A DNA stretch of 13,209 nt from Ruminococcus sp. (GTDB taxonomy: Bacteria; Bacillota; Clostridia; Oscillospirales; Ruminococcaceae): the NCBI GenBank assembly GCA_014799675.1, contig JAAVHM010000040.1, positions 22,348 to 35,556 on the forward strand. The letters run 5' to 3'. Each line of letters begins with the position of its first letter. Positions within the stretch are counted from its first letter, which is position 1. The notes beneath the pieces were generated by a model. It was not told the DNA's origin. It made no database searches and worked only from the letters and a program-made list of their open reading frames with translations. Position numbers and translations under genes: made by a program. Positions 1 to 6,025 of this stretch are shown piece by piece.

Positions 1-611
1 TTGCGGTCGATCTTGAAATATTTTCTGATATATTCTTGTACCTCGGCTTCAAATTCCTCATGAATTTCCTCGCTGGTCATAGTCGCGTGTCTCTTAAAGG
101 TTTCCAAGGACATTGAATTCTTATACCCAACAGCGCGTCTTGCAGCGGAATCCTCCGCGCAGACAGTGGAATGTTCCATACGCTCGGCAATACCCGCGTT
201 GATATAATCGTATTCCTCCTTGGTGAATTTTCCCGCCTCATATGCTTCGTCAAGTCTTTGTGCCATTCTTCCGTAATATCTGGCTATACTCTCCATTGTA
301 ACATAACCTTTGTTGTTGTCCAATAAACCGCTAAAAACTTGGCTGCCTACGTAAAATTTAACACATTTGTCATTAAAATCAATATCATCTTCACCCGAAT
401 ACTCAAAACGGTCGGTATTTTTCGCGCCGCCCTCCGATTGCTCATAAACCGCGCTGCCGGAGCTTTCAAAACGGTCTTTGTTCGTTATGTAAGTGCGTTT
501 GCCGACGCTTTCAGGATCAATCAAACGTCTTGCCTCTTCCGATACACCGGTGTAAGTTATTCCCGTCAGAGTTTTTAAAAGCTCTCTGTTGCTCATGCTT
601 GTGATCTGCAT
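1..611 (-). CDS. Unknown protein, paralog of its upstream neighbour (3' end outside window)
   Basis: Open from the ATG at 611 to the left edge without a stop, 203 residues visible. The start is set by AAGGAGGA about 8 bases upstream, only 16 bp after the stop of the preceding gene, so the two are probably one operon. The product is not recognised. It shares with its neighbour the opening M-x-ITSM, the motif D-[RK]-F-E-S-S-G (here at 46-52, with a second form DRFEYSG at 67-73), and RLDEAY-xx-GKFTKEEYD at 119-135. The last block resembles the short G-x-[IF]-T-x-EEY pattern of SHOCT-like helical hairpins, but this is only a resemblance. No signal peptide or membrane segment is visible; the protein is charged and mostly helical in appearance. 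By alignment with the neighbour, probably only a short C-terminal part is missing. Confidence 0.85.
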   Translation of the reverse strand, partial: MQITSMSNRELLKTLTGITYTGVSEEARRLIDPESVGKRTYITNKDRFESSGSAVYEQSEGGAKNTDRFEYSGEDDIDFNDKCVKFYVGSQVFSGLLDNNKGYVTMESIARYYGRMAQRLDEAYEAGKFTKEEYDYINAGIAERMEHSTVCAEDSAARRAVGYKNSMSLETFKRHATMTSEEIHEEFEAEVQEYIRKYFKIDR

Positions 612-627
612 ATAAAATTCCTCCTTG

Positions 628-1185
628 TTATTTTGTTCCGTATCTGAACGAATTTATAAGCTTAAAGATAAACTCCATGTCAATTGGATTTTGTTTGAGG
701 TAAGCTTCTATCTCGGCTTTTCGGTCGGCAAGGTAATCTTCGGCAGTCATGGACTCTGCCTTTTGGGTCTTCATGCTGAACTCAAGGGGAGACATATTTC
801 TTGTAAGAGACCATGAAGCCTCCATACGCTTGCTTTTGTTTGCCAGCTTGACAGCGTAATCGCCGAGACTTTTATTAAGCTCGTCGTATTCCTCTTTTGT
901 AAATTTGCCGTTTGCATAAGCTTCGTCCAATCTTTTGCCTATGCCGCCAACGTGTTCGGCGATCTCGCTGTCGCTCATTCCCAATCCCGATTTGAGGTAC
1001 ATAAACGACGAGGGAGAATTAAGTCCCATAAGGCTTTCAATGCTGTCAACACCGCTGCTTTCAAACTTATCAAACTTTTTAGTTTCGTTTGCCGTATCGT
1101 CGGGAGTTGCAAACTCGGTCTTTACCCTCGTAGGGTCGGCAAGGGTCTTGTAGAGGTCTACTGCGTTCATGCTTGTGATATTCAT
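628..1185 (-). CDS. Unknown protein, first of a paralogous pair
   Basis: 185 residues from the ATG at 1185, preceded by AAAGGAGGA at good spacing. The family is not recognised. Visible features are an N-terminal M-N-ITSM, DKFESSG at 39-45, RLDEAY-xx-GKFTKEEYD at 85-101 and an MS-x-LEF block near the start of the C-terminal third. All are shared in order with the downstream gene, so the pair arose by duplication. The protein is hydrophilic, has no signal peptide or membrane helix and is probably helical and cytosolic or exported by an unrecognised route. The leader between promoter and start is odd: on the coding strand it carries a C7 tract (1216-1210) and an A15 tract (1287-1273). No clear sigma-A promoter was found on this strand; TTGGAA (18-bp spacer) TATAGA ending near 1219 is a weak candidate. 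Confidence 0.85.
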   Translation of the reverse strand: MNITSMNAVDLYKTLADPTRVKTEFATPDDTANETKKFDKFESSGVDSIESLMGLNSPSSFMYLKSGLGMSDSEIAEHVGGIGKRLDEAYANGKFTKEEYDELNKSLGDYAVKLANKSKRMEASWSLTRNMSPLEFSMKTQKAESMTAEDYLADRKAEIEAYLKQNPIDMEFIFKLINSFRYGTK

Positions 1186-1220
1186 AAAGTTCCTCCTTTG
1201 ATATTTTTTGGGGGGGTATT

Positions 1221-1344
1221 TCTATAAAATATATCGGCAGGAAATTCCAAAACTTTAGGAAAAAACTTGAACTTTTTTTTTTTTTTTGTCAATATTACAT
1301 AATTTTTATAGTGAATTTTGTGAAAATTATACAATAACGTGGGG
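1221..1344. repeat. Left copy of a duplicated promoter-leader sequence
   Basis: This stretch matches 1409-1530 over nearly its whole length, including ATATCGGCAGGA, ATTCCAAAACTTTAGGAAAAA-like blocks, CATAAT against TATAAT, ATACAATAA, and a GTGGGG against the GTGGAGGA ribosome binding site. In this copy the region between TTGAAC (1267-1272) and CATAAT (1298-1303) contains a T15 run, giving 25 bp instead of 17 bp, so it is probably not a working promoter. No open frame follows it on the plus strand. It looks like a decayed duplication of the AraC1 promoter. The rest of 1186-1537 holds only the functional copy and a perfect 16-bp AT palindrome at 1361-1376. Confidence 0.75.
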
Positions 1345-1408
1345 CTGAATTGCTGACAGTATATTTTTAAAAATATGAAAACTCATTTTGCTGTATTTTG
1401 CCGAATAT

Positions 1409-1530
1409 TCTCTAAAATTTATATCGGCAGGAGATTCCAAAACTTTAGGAAAAATCTTGATTTTTTCAAAAAAATGTTGTATAATTTTTACAGCGTATTT
1501 TGTAAAAATCATACAATAAAGCGTGGAGGA
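1409..1530 (+). repeat. Right copy of the duplicated promoter-leader, upstream of AraC1
   Basis: Imperfect direct repeat of 1221-1344. This copy keeps a proper promoter and ribosome binding site and leads directly into the AraC-type gene. The two copies are separated by about 65 bp that include the palindrome ATATTTTTAAAAATAT (1361-1376). Confidence 0.75.
1457..1485 (+). promoter_or_regulatory. Sigma-A-type promoter of AraC1
   Basis: TTGATT at 1457-1462, a 17-bp spacer and TATAAT at 1480-1485. The start of transcription is expected near 1492, leaving a leader of about 45 bases that contains GGAGGA at 1525-1530. Confidence 0.7.
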
Positions 1531-1537
1531 ACAAAAA

Positions 1538-2410
1538 ATGCCAGAAAAAAACCACAAAATAAAAATCCCCTGCATGGCAGCCCCCTTTGTCTGCGAGGCG
1601 GACAGGTGCGCGGCAGGGGAGCATGAAATACACATCGACAGGACTTTCGGCTGTAACGTGGTAATTCTGCTTCTGAAAGGCTCTATGGAAATTATCGAGG
1701 ACGGCGTGCGATACGCCTTGACCGCAGGGGATATTTTCTTTCTGAAAAGCGGCGTGCATCATTGGGGCGAGAAGCCTTTCGAGCGTGTGACAGTCTGGTA
1801 TTACGCGCATTTTTTGTGTCCCGAACCCGAGGTCGATATGCGTCCCCACGAACCGCCGCAGGTCACGGACATGGAAAGAGTGTACCTGCAAACCGCGGAT
1901 ACAAGGCAGTTTTTTGAGCTTCCCAAGCTTTTGAAGCGGCAGGACTATTCCGATTTCGAGCATATCGAACAGCTTTTCCGAAGGCTTACGGCGGCGCATA
2001 ACAGCGGAGATACCTTGCAAGCCTCCGCATTGCTTTTGAATATTTTTTCGGATATTATCGGACATGGCAGAAAAAATTTCTCCAACGTCTATGCAGACCG
2101 CATAAAAGCTTATATCGGGGAACATTACGCCGAGGAAATTACCTCCGCCGACATAGAAAAGCTTTGCGGAATTTCCTATAAACACATCTGCACGGTTTTC
2201 AAGGAGCATACGGGTATGACTATCAAAAAGTATCTTATCGGCGAGCGTATAAAAGCCGCTTGCAGACTTTTGGAGGAAACCTCCCTCACAGTGTCCGAAA
2301 TAGCGGAAAAGGTGGGAATGGGGGACGTTTACTATTTCAGCAGGATATTCAGCCGTGAAAAGGGCTGCCCGCCAATGCAGTACAGAAAAGCTTACGTTCC
2401 AAGAATATAA
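1538..2410 (+). CDS. AraC-family transcriptional regulator (AraC1)
   Basis: 290 residues. I chose the ATG at 1538 because GGAGGA (1525-1530) lies 7 bases upstream; the in-frame GTG at 1523 overlaps that site and is unlikely. The N-terminal third is a cupin-like sensor domain (a glycine/hydrophobic run with D-G-V-R-Y, then T-AGDIFFL and an H-H-W motif) that would bind a small ligand, plausibly a sugar. From about residue 188 follows the two-helix-turn-helix AraC DNA-binding domain: ADIEKLCGISYKHICTVFKE and, near the C terminus, the family signature VSEIAEKVGMGDVYYFSRIF with PPMQYRK. It is followed on the same strand, 106 bp later, by a GH127 glycosidase, so it is most likely the activator of that gene. 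The ligand is inferred from the neighbour only. Confidence 0.93.
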   Translation: MPEKNHKIKIPCMAAPFVCEADRCAAGEHEIHIDRTFGCNVVILLLKGSMEIIEDGVRYALTAGDIFFLKSGVHHWGEKPFERVTVWYYAHFLCPEPEVDMRPHEPPQVTDMERVYLQTADTRQFFELPKLLKRQDYSDFEHIEQLFRRLTAAHNSGDTLQASALLLNIFSDIIGHGRKNFSNVYADRIKAYIGEHYAEEITSADIEKLCGISYKHICTVFKEHTGMTIKKYLIGERIKAACRLLEETSLTVSEIAEKVGMGDVYYFSRIFSREKGCPPMQYRKAYVPRI

Positions 2411-2420
2411 TATGGGAAAT

Positions 2421-2452
2421 CGGAATTTTGTACAAAAACTTCGGAATATTGT
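2421..2452 (+). promoter_or_regulatory. Candidate AraC1 operator: 21-bp-period direct repeat
   Basis: CGGAATTTTGT at 2421-2431 and CGGAATATTGT at 2442-2452 match at 10 of 11 positions and start exactly 21 bp apart, two turns of DNA. This is the usual arrangement of AraC/XylS-family sites. The downstream half-site ends 3 bp before the probable -35 box, the position of a classical activator. A 12-bp palindrome TTTTGTACAAAA (2426-2437) overlaps the first half-site. Confidence 0.6.
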
Positions 2453-2455
2453 CTA

Positions 2456-2484
2456 TTGTATATTTTTGTGGTTTGAGGTAAACT
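2456..2484 (+). promoter_or_regulatory. Probable promoter of the GH127 gene
   Basis: TTGTAT at 2456-2461, 17-bp spacer, TAAACT at 2479-2484. Both boxes are imperfect, as expected for a promoter that needs an activator bound at the adjacent direct repeat. The ribosome binding site GGGAGG is at 2503-2508. Confidence 0.45.
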
Positions 2485-2516
2485 TAAAACAGAAATTTTA
2501 GCGGGAGGTCGTTTCC

Positions 2517-4451
2517 ATGAAAATCGGACGCAGAATATCAATAAAACAATACAGCCCCTTAAAGGGCACGCCCTCGGAGGGCTTTATAATGCGGTATCAG
2601 AAGCTTATCAAGGACGTTGTGATACCATACCAGTACGACGTTTTGTGCGACAAAGCCGAGGGCGCGGAGAAAAGCCACGTCGTCCAAAACTTTATAAATG
2701 CGGCTGCCGCCCTCAAAGGCGAGGACGTTGGCGACGGCTTTTACGGCATGGTCTTTCAGGACAGCGACGCCGCAAAATGGCTTGAAGCCGTGGGTTTCTC
2801 ACTTGCTTTATTCCCTGACAAAAAGCTTGAAGAGACCGCGGATTCCCTTATCGACATTATCGCCGCGGCGCAGGACGAGGACGGTTACCTTAATACATAT
2901 TTTACCATAAAGGACAGAGACAAGCGTTGGAAAAATCTTCTGGAGGGTCACGAGCTTTACTGTTCGGGACACTTTATGGAGGCGGCAGTAGCTTACTTTG
3001 ACGGCACAGGCAAGGATAAATTGCTGAACGTCATGCTGAAAAATGTCGAGCATATCTACAAGCATTTCATTACCGAAAAACATGAGGGCTACCCGGGACA
3101 CCCCGAGGTGGAGCTTGCCCTGCTGAAAATGTACCGCGCCACAGGTGAGAAAAAGTGCCTTGAACTTGCGGAGCATTTTATCAACGTCAGGGGAGTGCCT
3201 GTTGAGGGCGGGGACGGAAATTTCTACAAAAAAGAAGCGGCGCAGCGTGACTGGACAGTCTGGGGCAACAACGCCGAGGACTCTTACTATCAGCAAAGCT
3301 TTGCCCCTGTCCGTGAGCAGTCAGACGCGGTGGGACACAGCGTCCGCGCGGTGTATCTTTACACAGGCATGGCTGACCTTGCAGCCGAGACCGACGACAA
3401 GGAGCTTCTGACCGCCTGCGAAAGGCTTTGGAGCAGTATTACCGACAAGCGTATGTACGTCACGGGCGGCATAGGCTCAACGGGAATTGGTGAATCTTTC
3501 ACCGTGGATTACGACCTGCCCAACGACACCGCATACGCCGAGACCTGCGCTTCCTGCGGACTTATGTTTTTCGCCTCCGCAATGCTTTCCCAAAATCCCG
3601 ACAGCAGGTTCGGCGATATCATGGAGAAAGCCTTTTACAACACGGTTTTAGCGGGTATGCAGCTTGACGGCAAACGTTTCTTCTATGTAAATCCTCTTGA
3701 AGTTATCCCGGGAATTTCCGGCATAGCCGCAACCCATTGGCACGACAAGCCCCAGCGTCCCGAATGGTTTGCCTGCGCCTGCTGTCCTCCCAACGTTGCA
3801 AGGACGGTGGCTTCATTTGGAACATACGCCTACGGCGAGGGTGAGAACACGGCGTACTGCCATCTTTACGCCGCAGGGGAGACGGAATTTTCTTTCGGAA
3901 TGAAGCTCCGCTGTGAGACCGATTTTCCCCACGGCTTTACGGTAAAATACACCGTTCTGGAGGGCAGCGGTACTCTTGCTGTACGTGTCCCGAATTGGAG
4001 CGTGAACACCTCTGTAAAGCTTGAAAACAGCGAAATTTCCGCCGAAATGAAGCAGGGTTACGCTTACATAAAAGTAACCGCGGGGGACGTTGTAAATATC
4101 GACCTTGACGGCAGCGCAAGGTTTGTGTACTCTTCCTCAAAGGCGGCTGAAAACACAGGCTGCGCCGCAGTCCAAAGGGGCGCGTTAGTTTACTGCTTTG
4201 AGGGCGTTGACAACGGCGGGGACGTGCTTTCCCTTTCCCTCGACGACAATGCAGAAATTACATCTGGCGGAACTGTCCCCGAGCTTGGCGGCGTTGAGAC
4301 CCTTAAAGTAAAAGGTTACAGAACTTCCGAAACCGACAGCTTGTACACCTTTGAAAAGCCGAAAAAAATCCCCGAAACATTGACCGCCGTTCCCTATTAC
4401 ACATGGGGAAACCGCGGCGAAAATCAAATGCGTGTATGGATGCCCTGTTAA
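2517..4451 (+). CDS. GH127-family beta-L-arabinofuranosidase
   Basis: 644 residues, close to the length of the characterised family member HypBA1 of Bifidobacterium longum, which releases beta-L-arabinofuranose residues. The start is the ATG with GGGAGG 8 bases upstream; a later ATG at 2589 would remove an N-terminal stretch that is less conserved. The (alpha/alpha)6-barrel motifs are in order: GYLNTYF, ELYCSGHFMEAAVAYFDGTG, a GHPEVELALLKMYRATG block, VGHSVRAVYLYTG, then MYVTGGIGSTGIGE. By alignment from memory, Glu326 matches the acid/base residue, and Glu342, Cys344, Cys422 and Cys423 match the zinc-binding and nucleophile residues of HypBA1 (ETC and ACCPPN motifs), so an active enzyme is expected. 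There is no signal peptide, so it acts in the cytoplasm on imported oligosaccharides. No arabinose transporter or pathway gene lies in this window. Confidence 0.93.
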   Translation: MKIGRRISIKQYSPLKGTPSEGFIMRYQKLIKDVVIPYQYDVLCDKAEGAEKSHVVQNFINAAAALKGEDVGDGFYGMVFQDSDAAKWLEAVGFSLALFPDKKLEETADSLIDIIAAAQDEDGYLNTYFTIKDRDKRWKNLLEGHELYCSGHFMEAAVAYFDGTGKDKLLNVMLKNVEHIYKHFITEKHEGYPGHPEVELALLKMYRATGEKKCLELAEHFINVRGVPVEGGDGNFYKKEAAQRDWTVWGNNAEDSYYQQSFAPVREQSDAVGHSVRAVYLYTGMADLAAETDDKELLTACERLWSSITDKRMYVTGGIGSTGIGESFTVDYDLPNDTAYAETCASCGLMFFASAMLSQNPDSRFGDIMEKAFYNTVLAGMQLDGKRFFYVNPLEVIPGISGIAATHWHDKPQRPEWFACACCPPNVARTVASFGTYAYGEGENTAYCHLYAAGETEFSFGMKLRCETDFPHGFTVKYTVLEGSGTLAVRVPNWSVNTSVKLENSEISAEMKQGYAYIKVTAGDVVNIDLDGSARFVYSSSKAAENTGCAAVQRGALVYCFEGVDNGGDVLSLSLDDNAEITSGGTVPELGGVETLKVKGYRTSETDSLYTFEKPKKIPETLTAVPYYTWGNRGENQMRVWMPC

Positions 4452-4453
4452 AA

Positions 4454-4527
4454 AGTTGACAGTTGATAGTTGAAAGTTGACAGTTACGCTTAATAAACTG
4501 TCAACTGTACACTATCAACTGTCAACT
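4454..4527. repeat. Large hairpin built of heptanucleotide repeats
   Basis: The left arm is a run of 7-bp units of the form AGTTGAN (4454-4485) and the right arm is its reverse complement. Pairing is perfect over 17 bp (4454-4470 with 4511-4527) and 11 bp (4475-4485 with 4496-4506), separated by 4-base mismatched loops and closed by a 10-base loop. It lies between convergent genes, starts 3 bp after the GH127 stop and overlaps the stop codon of the DUF2000 gene by 2 bp. It could act as a bidirectional terminator, but there is no T-run on either side, so a repeat element is the safer description. Confidence 0.85.
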
Positions 4528-4948
4528 ATTTCAGCAAGGGGAGACTTCCCGTCAGCTTGTTGATTTTTTTCTTTCCGCCGAAAATCCCGATACCGAGATA
4601 GAGCAGCTTTTCCTCCTCGGTGTCGGCAATTTTTTTGACGAACTCGTCATATGTTCTGCACCCCTGCGCCGTTTCGGAAAAATCAACAGCGGCAACGTCC
4701 TCAAATTCTTTTGTGTAAAGCCTTTGACGAATTTCTCTTATCAGCTCGGGACTGCCCTTTAAAACAGGCACAGGGAACTCTATTATCCCAAGATGAGCAT
4801 TGCCGCTTTTGTCGGTAACGTCCGTTCCCACAGCTTCGGGAAAAATTTTTCCTAAAGAAATTCCCAAGATTGCCGCCGTGTTTGCAATAACTCCAACGGG
4901 AAGCCTTTCGTCAATTATCATCACGCATTTTGTGCTGTCCGCGTCCAT
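4526..4948 (-). CDS. DUF2000 family protein
   Basis: 140 residues, the normal size for the family. The N-terminal part reads KCVMIIDERLPVGVIANTAA, then a G-K block and HLGIIEFPVPVLKGSP, which is the characteristic pattern of DUF2000 (Pfam PF09391), a small alpha/beta fold related to peptidyl-tRNA hydrolase II. No enzymatic function is established for this family to my knowledge. The start ATG at 4948 lies 4 bp after the stop of the AraC2 gene and its ribosome binding site (AAAGGAAATG) sits at the end of that gene, so the two are co-transcribed and probably functionally linked. There is no signal peptide or membrane segment. The last two bases of a hairpin repeat overlap its stop codon. Confidence 0.85.
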   Translation of the reverse strand: MDADSTKCVMIIDERLPVGVIANTAAILGISLGKIFPEAVGTDVTDKSGNAHLGIIEFPVPVLKGSPELIREIRQRLYTKEFEDVAAVDFSETAQGCRTYDEFVKKIADTEEEKLLYLGIGIFGGKKKINKLTGSLPLLK

Positions 4949-4952
4949 TTTA

Positions 4953-5768
4953 TCATTTCCTTTCGTTAAAAATATTTGCGTACTGCTTCGGGGTAAGCCC
5001 TATGTAGTCCTTGAAAAAATTCGTAAAATGACTTTGGTCGGTAAACCCCGTCTCTATCGCCGTTTCAACAGGGGAGACGCCCTTTTCCAGAAGCTTTTTC
5101 GCCGCCCCGAGACGGATATTTTCAAGATATCGGTAAGGGCTTATCCCTTTTTCTTTTGTAAAGGAACGTATCAGCGCAGCCTTACTCAAAGCGGTAAGCT
5201 CGCACAGGTCGCTTATGGAAATTCTCTCGGAAAAGTGCTCTCCCATATACGTGCATATATCCTCGATTTCAAGACTGCATTCATATTCCTTTTGGAAATC
5301 GCCGCTGTGTCCGTTCAAAAGCTGTGAAAAGGCAAGGAATAAAAGCTCCTCCTTTTCAAAATCGTCACCGCCCTCAAAAATCATTCCGAACAGCTTTTTA
5401 AGAGAGCAGAAAATCTCACGCTCGTTTATTACGCACCTGTCAAATTTCGGCAAGGCTTTCGTCCCCGAAATTTCCTCGGCAATATGCTCCATGACCTCGG
5501 TGCTTATATTCATTGCGCGGTAATCGAGAAAATCCGTACCCGACTGCGTGCAGGCGTGCCTGTCGTTTGGGTTGAACAGCAGGATATCCCCCGGGTTTGC
5601 GGAATATTCCCTGCCGTTGCACAAAAGCCGCCTGCCGCCGCTTTCGATAAACCCCACAACATAGTACTCGTGAAAATGTACCGGAAATGGCTGTGCCACA
5701 CCCTTAAGGCTGTATGCTTCTATCTGCAAAAACTTGTCGTAGACGACTTTTCTTTCCTCGGCGTTCAA
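4953..5768 (-). CDS. AraC-family transcriptional regulator (AraC2)
   Basis: 271 residues from a TTG start at 5768, chosen because GGGAGGG lies 8 bases upstream and no ATG occurs in frame for most of the sensor domain. The N-terminal domain is a cupin: FPVHFHEYYVVGFIESGG with the HFHE motif, then N-PGDILLFNPNDRHAC, typical of regulators that bind a small metabolite. The C-terminal ~100 residues form the AraC-type double helix-turn-helix: SISDLCELTALSKAALIRSF and AIETGFTDQSHFTNFFKDYI followed by GLTPKQY. It heads a two-gene unit with DUF2000. The ligand is unknown. Its own promoter region carries a possible 21-bp-period direct repeat, consistent with autoregulation. Confidence 0.92.
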   Translation of the reverse strand: MNAEERKVVYDKFLQIEAYSLKGVAQPFPVHFHEYYVVGFIESGGRRLLCNGREYSANPGDILLFNPNDRHACTQSGTDFLDYRAMNISTEVMEHIAEEISGTKALPKFDRCVINEREIFCSLKKLFGMIFEGGDDFEKEELLFLAFSQLLNGHSGDFQKEYECSLEIEDICTYMGEHFSERISISDLCELTALSKAALIRSFTKEKGISPYRYLENIRLGAAKKLLEKGVSPVETAIETGFTDQSHFTNFFKDYIGLTPKQYANIFNERK

Positions 5769-6025
5769 AGTATTTTCCCTCCCTTTTCTTTATAAAAATT
5801 ATACCGCATAATTTTTATAAAATCTTGTAAAATATGCTCAATTTTGCGTAAAATTTATATTGTGTAAAAAATTCTAACCTCTATCCTCTAATTTCTAGCT
5901 TCTAATATGATAAAACGGTGAAAATTTGTGCGTTAAAATATTATTAATAAAATCACGGAAAAATTTTGACAAAAAAGTATTATAATGAAAAGGATAATTT
6001 GAGAAAAAGAGAGGTAAAAAAACGT
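5769..6025. promoter_or_regulatory. Divergent control region between AraC2 and the ABC exporter
   Basis: On the minus strand TATAAT (5803-5798) is a good -10 box for AraC2 with no good -35 at 17 bp. Just upstream, GTAAAATAT (5827) and GTAAAATTT (5848) repeat with a 21-bp period, a possible AraC2 site; this stretch is very AT-rich, so chance is not excluded. On the plus strand TATAAT at 5981-5986 may serve the exporter. TTGACA at 5966-5971 is only 9 bp before it and cannot be its -35 partner. Tandem heptamers occupy 5872-5906. Confidence 0.4.
5872..5906. repeat. Five tandem heptanucleotide units
   Basis: Five consecutive 7-bp units of consensus [TC]TCTA[AG][TC]: TTCTAAC, CTCTATC, CTCTAAT, TTCTAGC, TTCTAAT. 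Read on the other strand the units look like RTTAGAA, similar in style to the AGTTGAN units of the hairpin at 4454-4527 on the other side of the AraC2-DUF2000 pair. Confidence 0.7.

Noticed and set aside
339..578. Small plus-strand open frames at 339-578, 625-816 and 952-1227
   Set aside because: They are antisense to the two paralogous minus-strand genes, which share motifs with each other and have strong ribosome binding sites.
1486..1537. Riboswitch or T-box in the AraC1 leader
   Set aside because: The leader is only about 45 bases, AT-rich and without a conserved stem or a terminator.
1466..2209. 247-codon open frame on the minus strand
   Set aside because: It lies antisense to the AraC1 gene, whose domains and signature motifs are clear; the minus frame has no ribosome binding site and no recognisable domain.
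4454..4527. CRISPR-like array or phage attachment site
   Set aside because: The units are 7 bp without spacers and the two halves are inverted; no integrase or cas gene is present.
5966..5986. TTGACA followed by TATAAT as a strong promoter, or TTG at 5966 as the start of the exporter gene
   Set aside because: The spacing between the boxes is 9 bp, too short for sigma-A, and the TTG lacks a ribosome binding site; GAGAGGT before the ATG at 6026 fits better.
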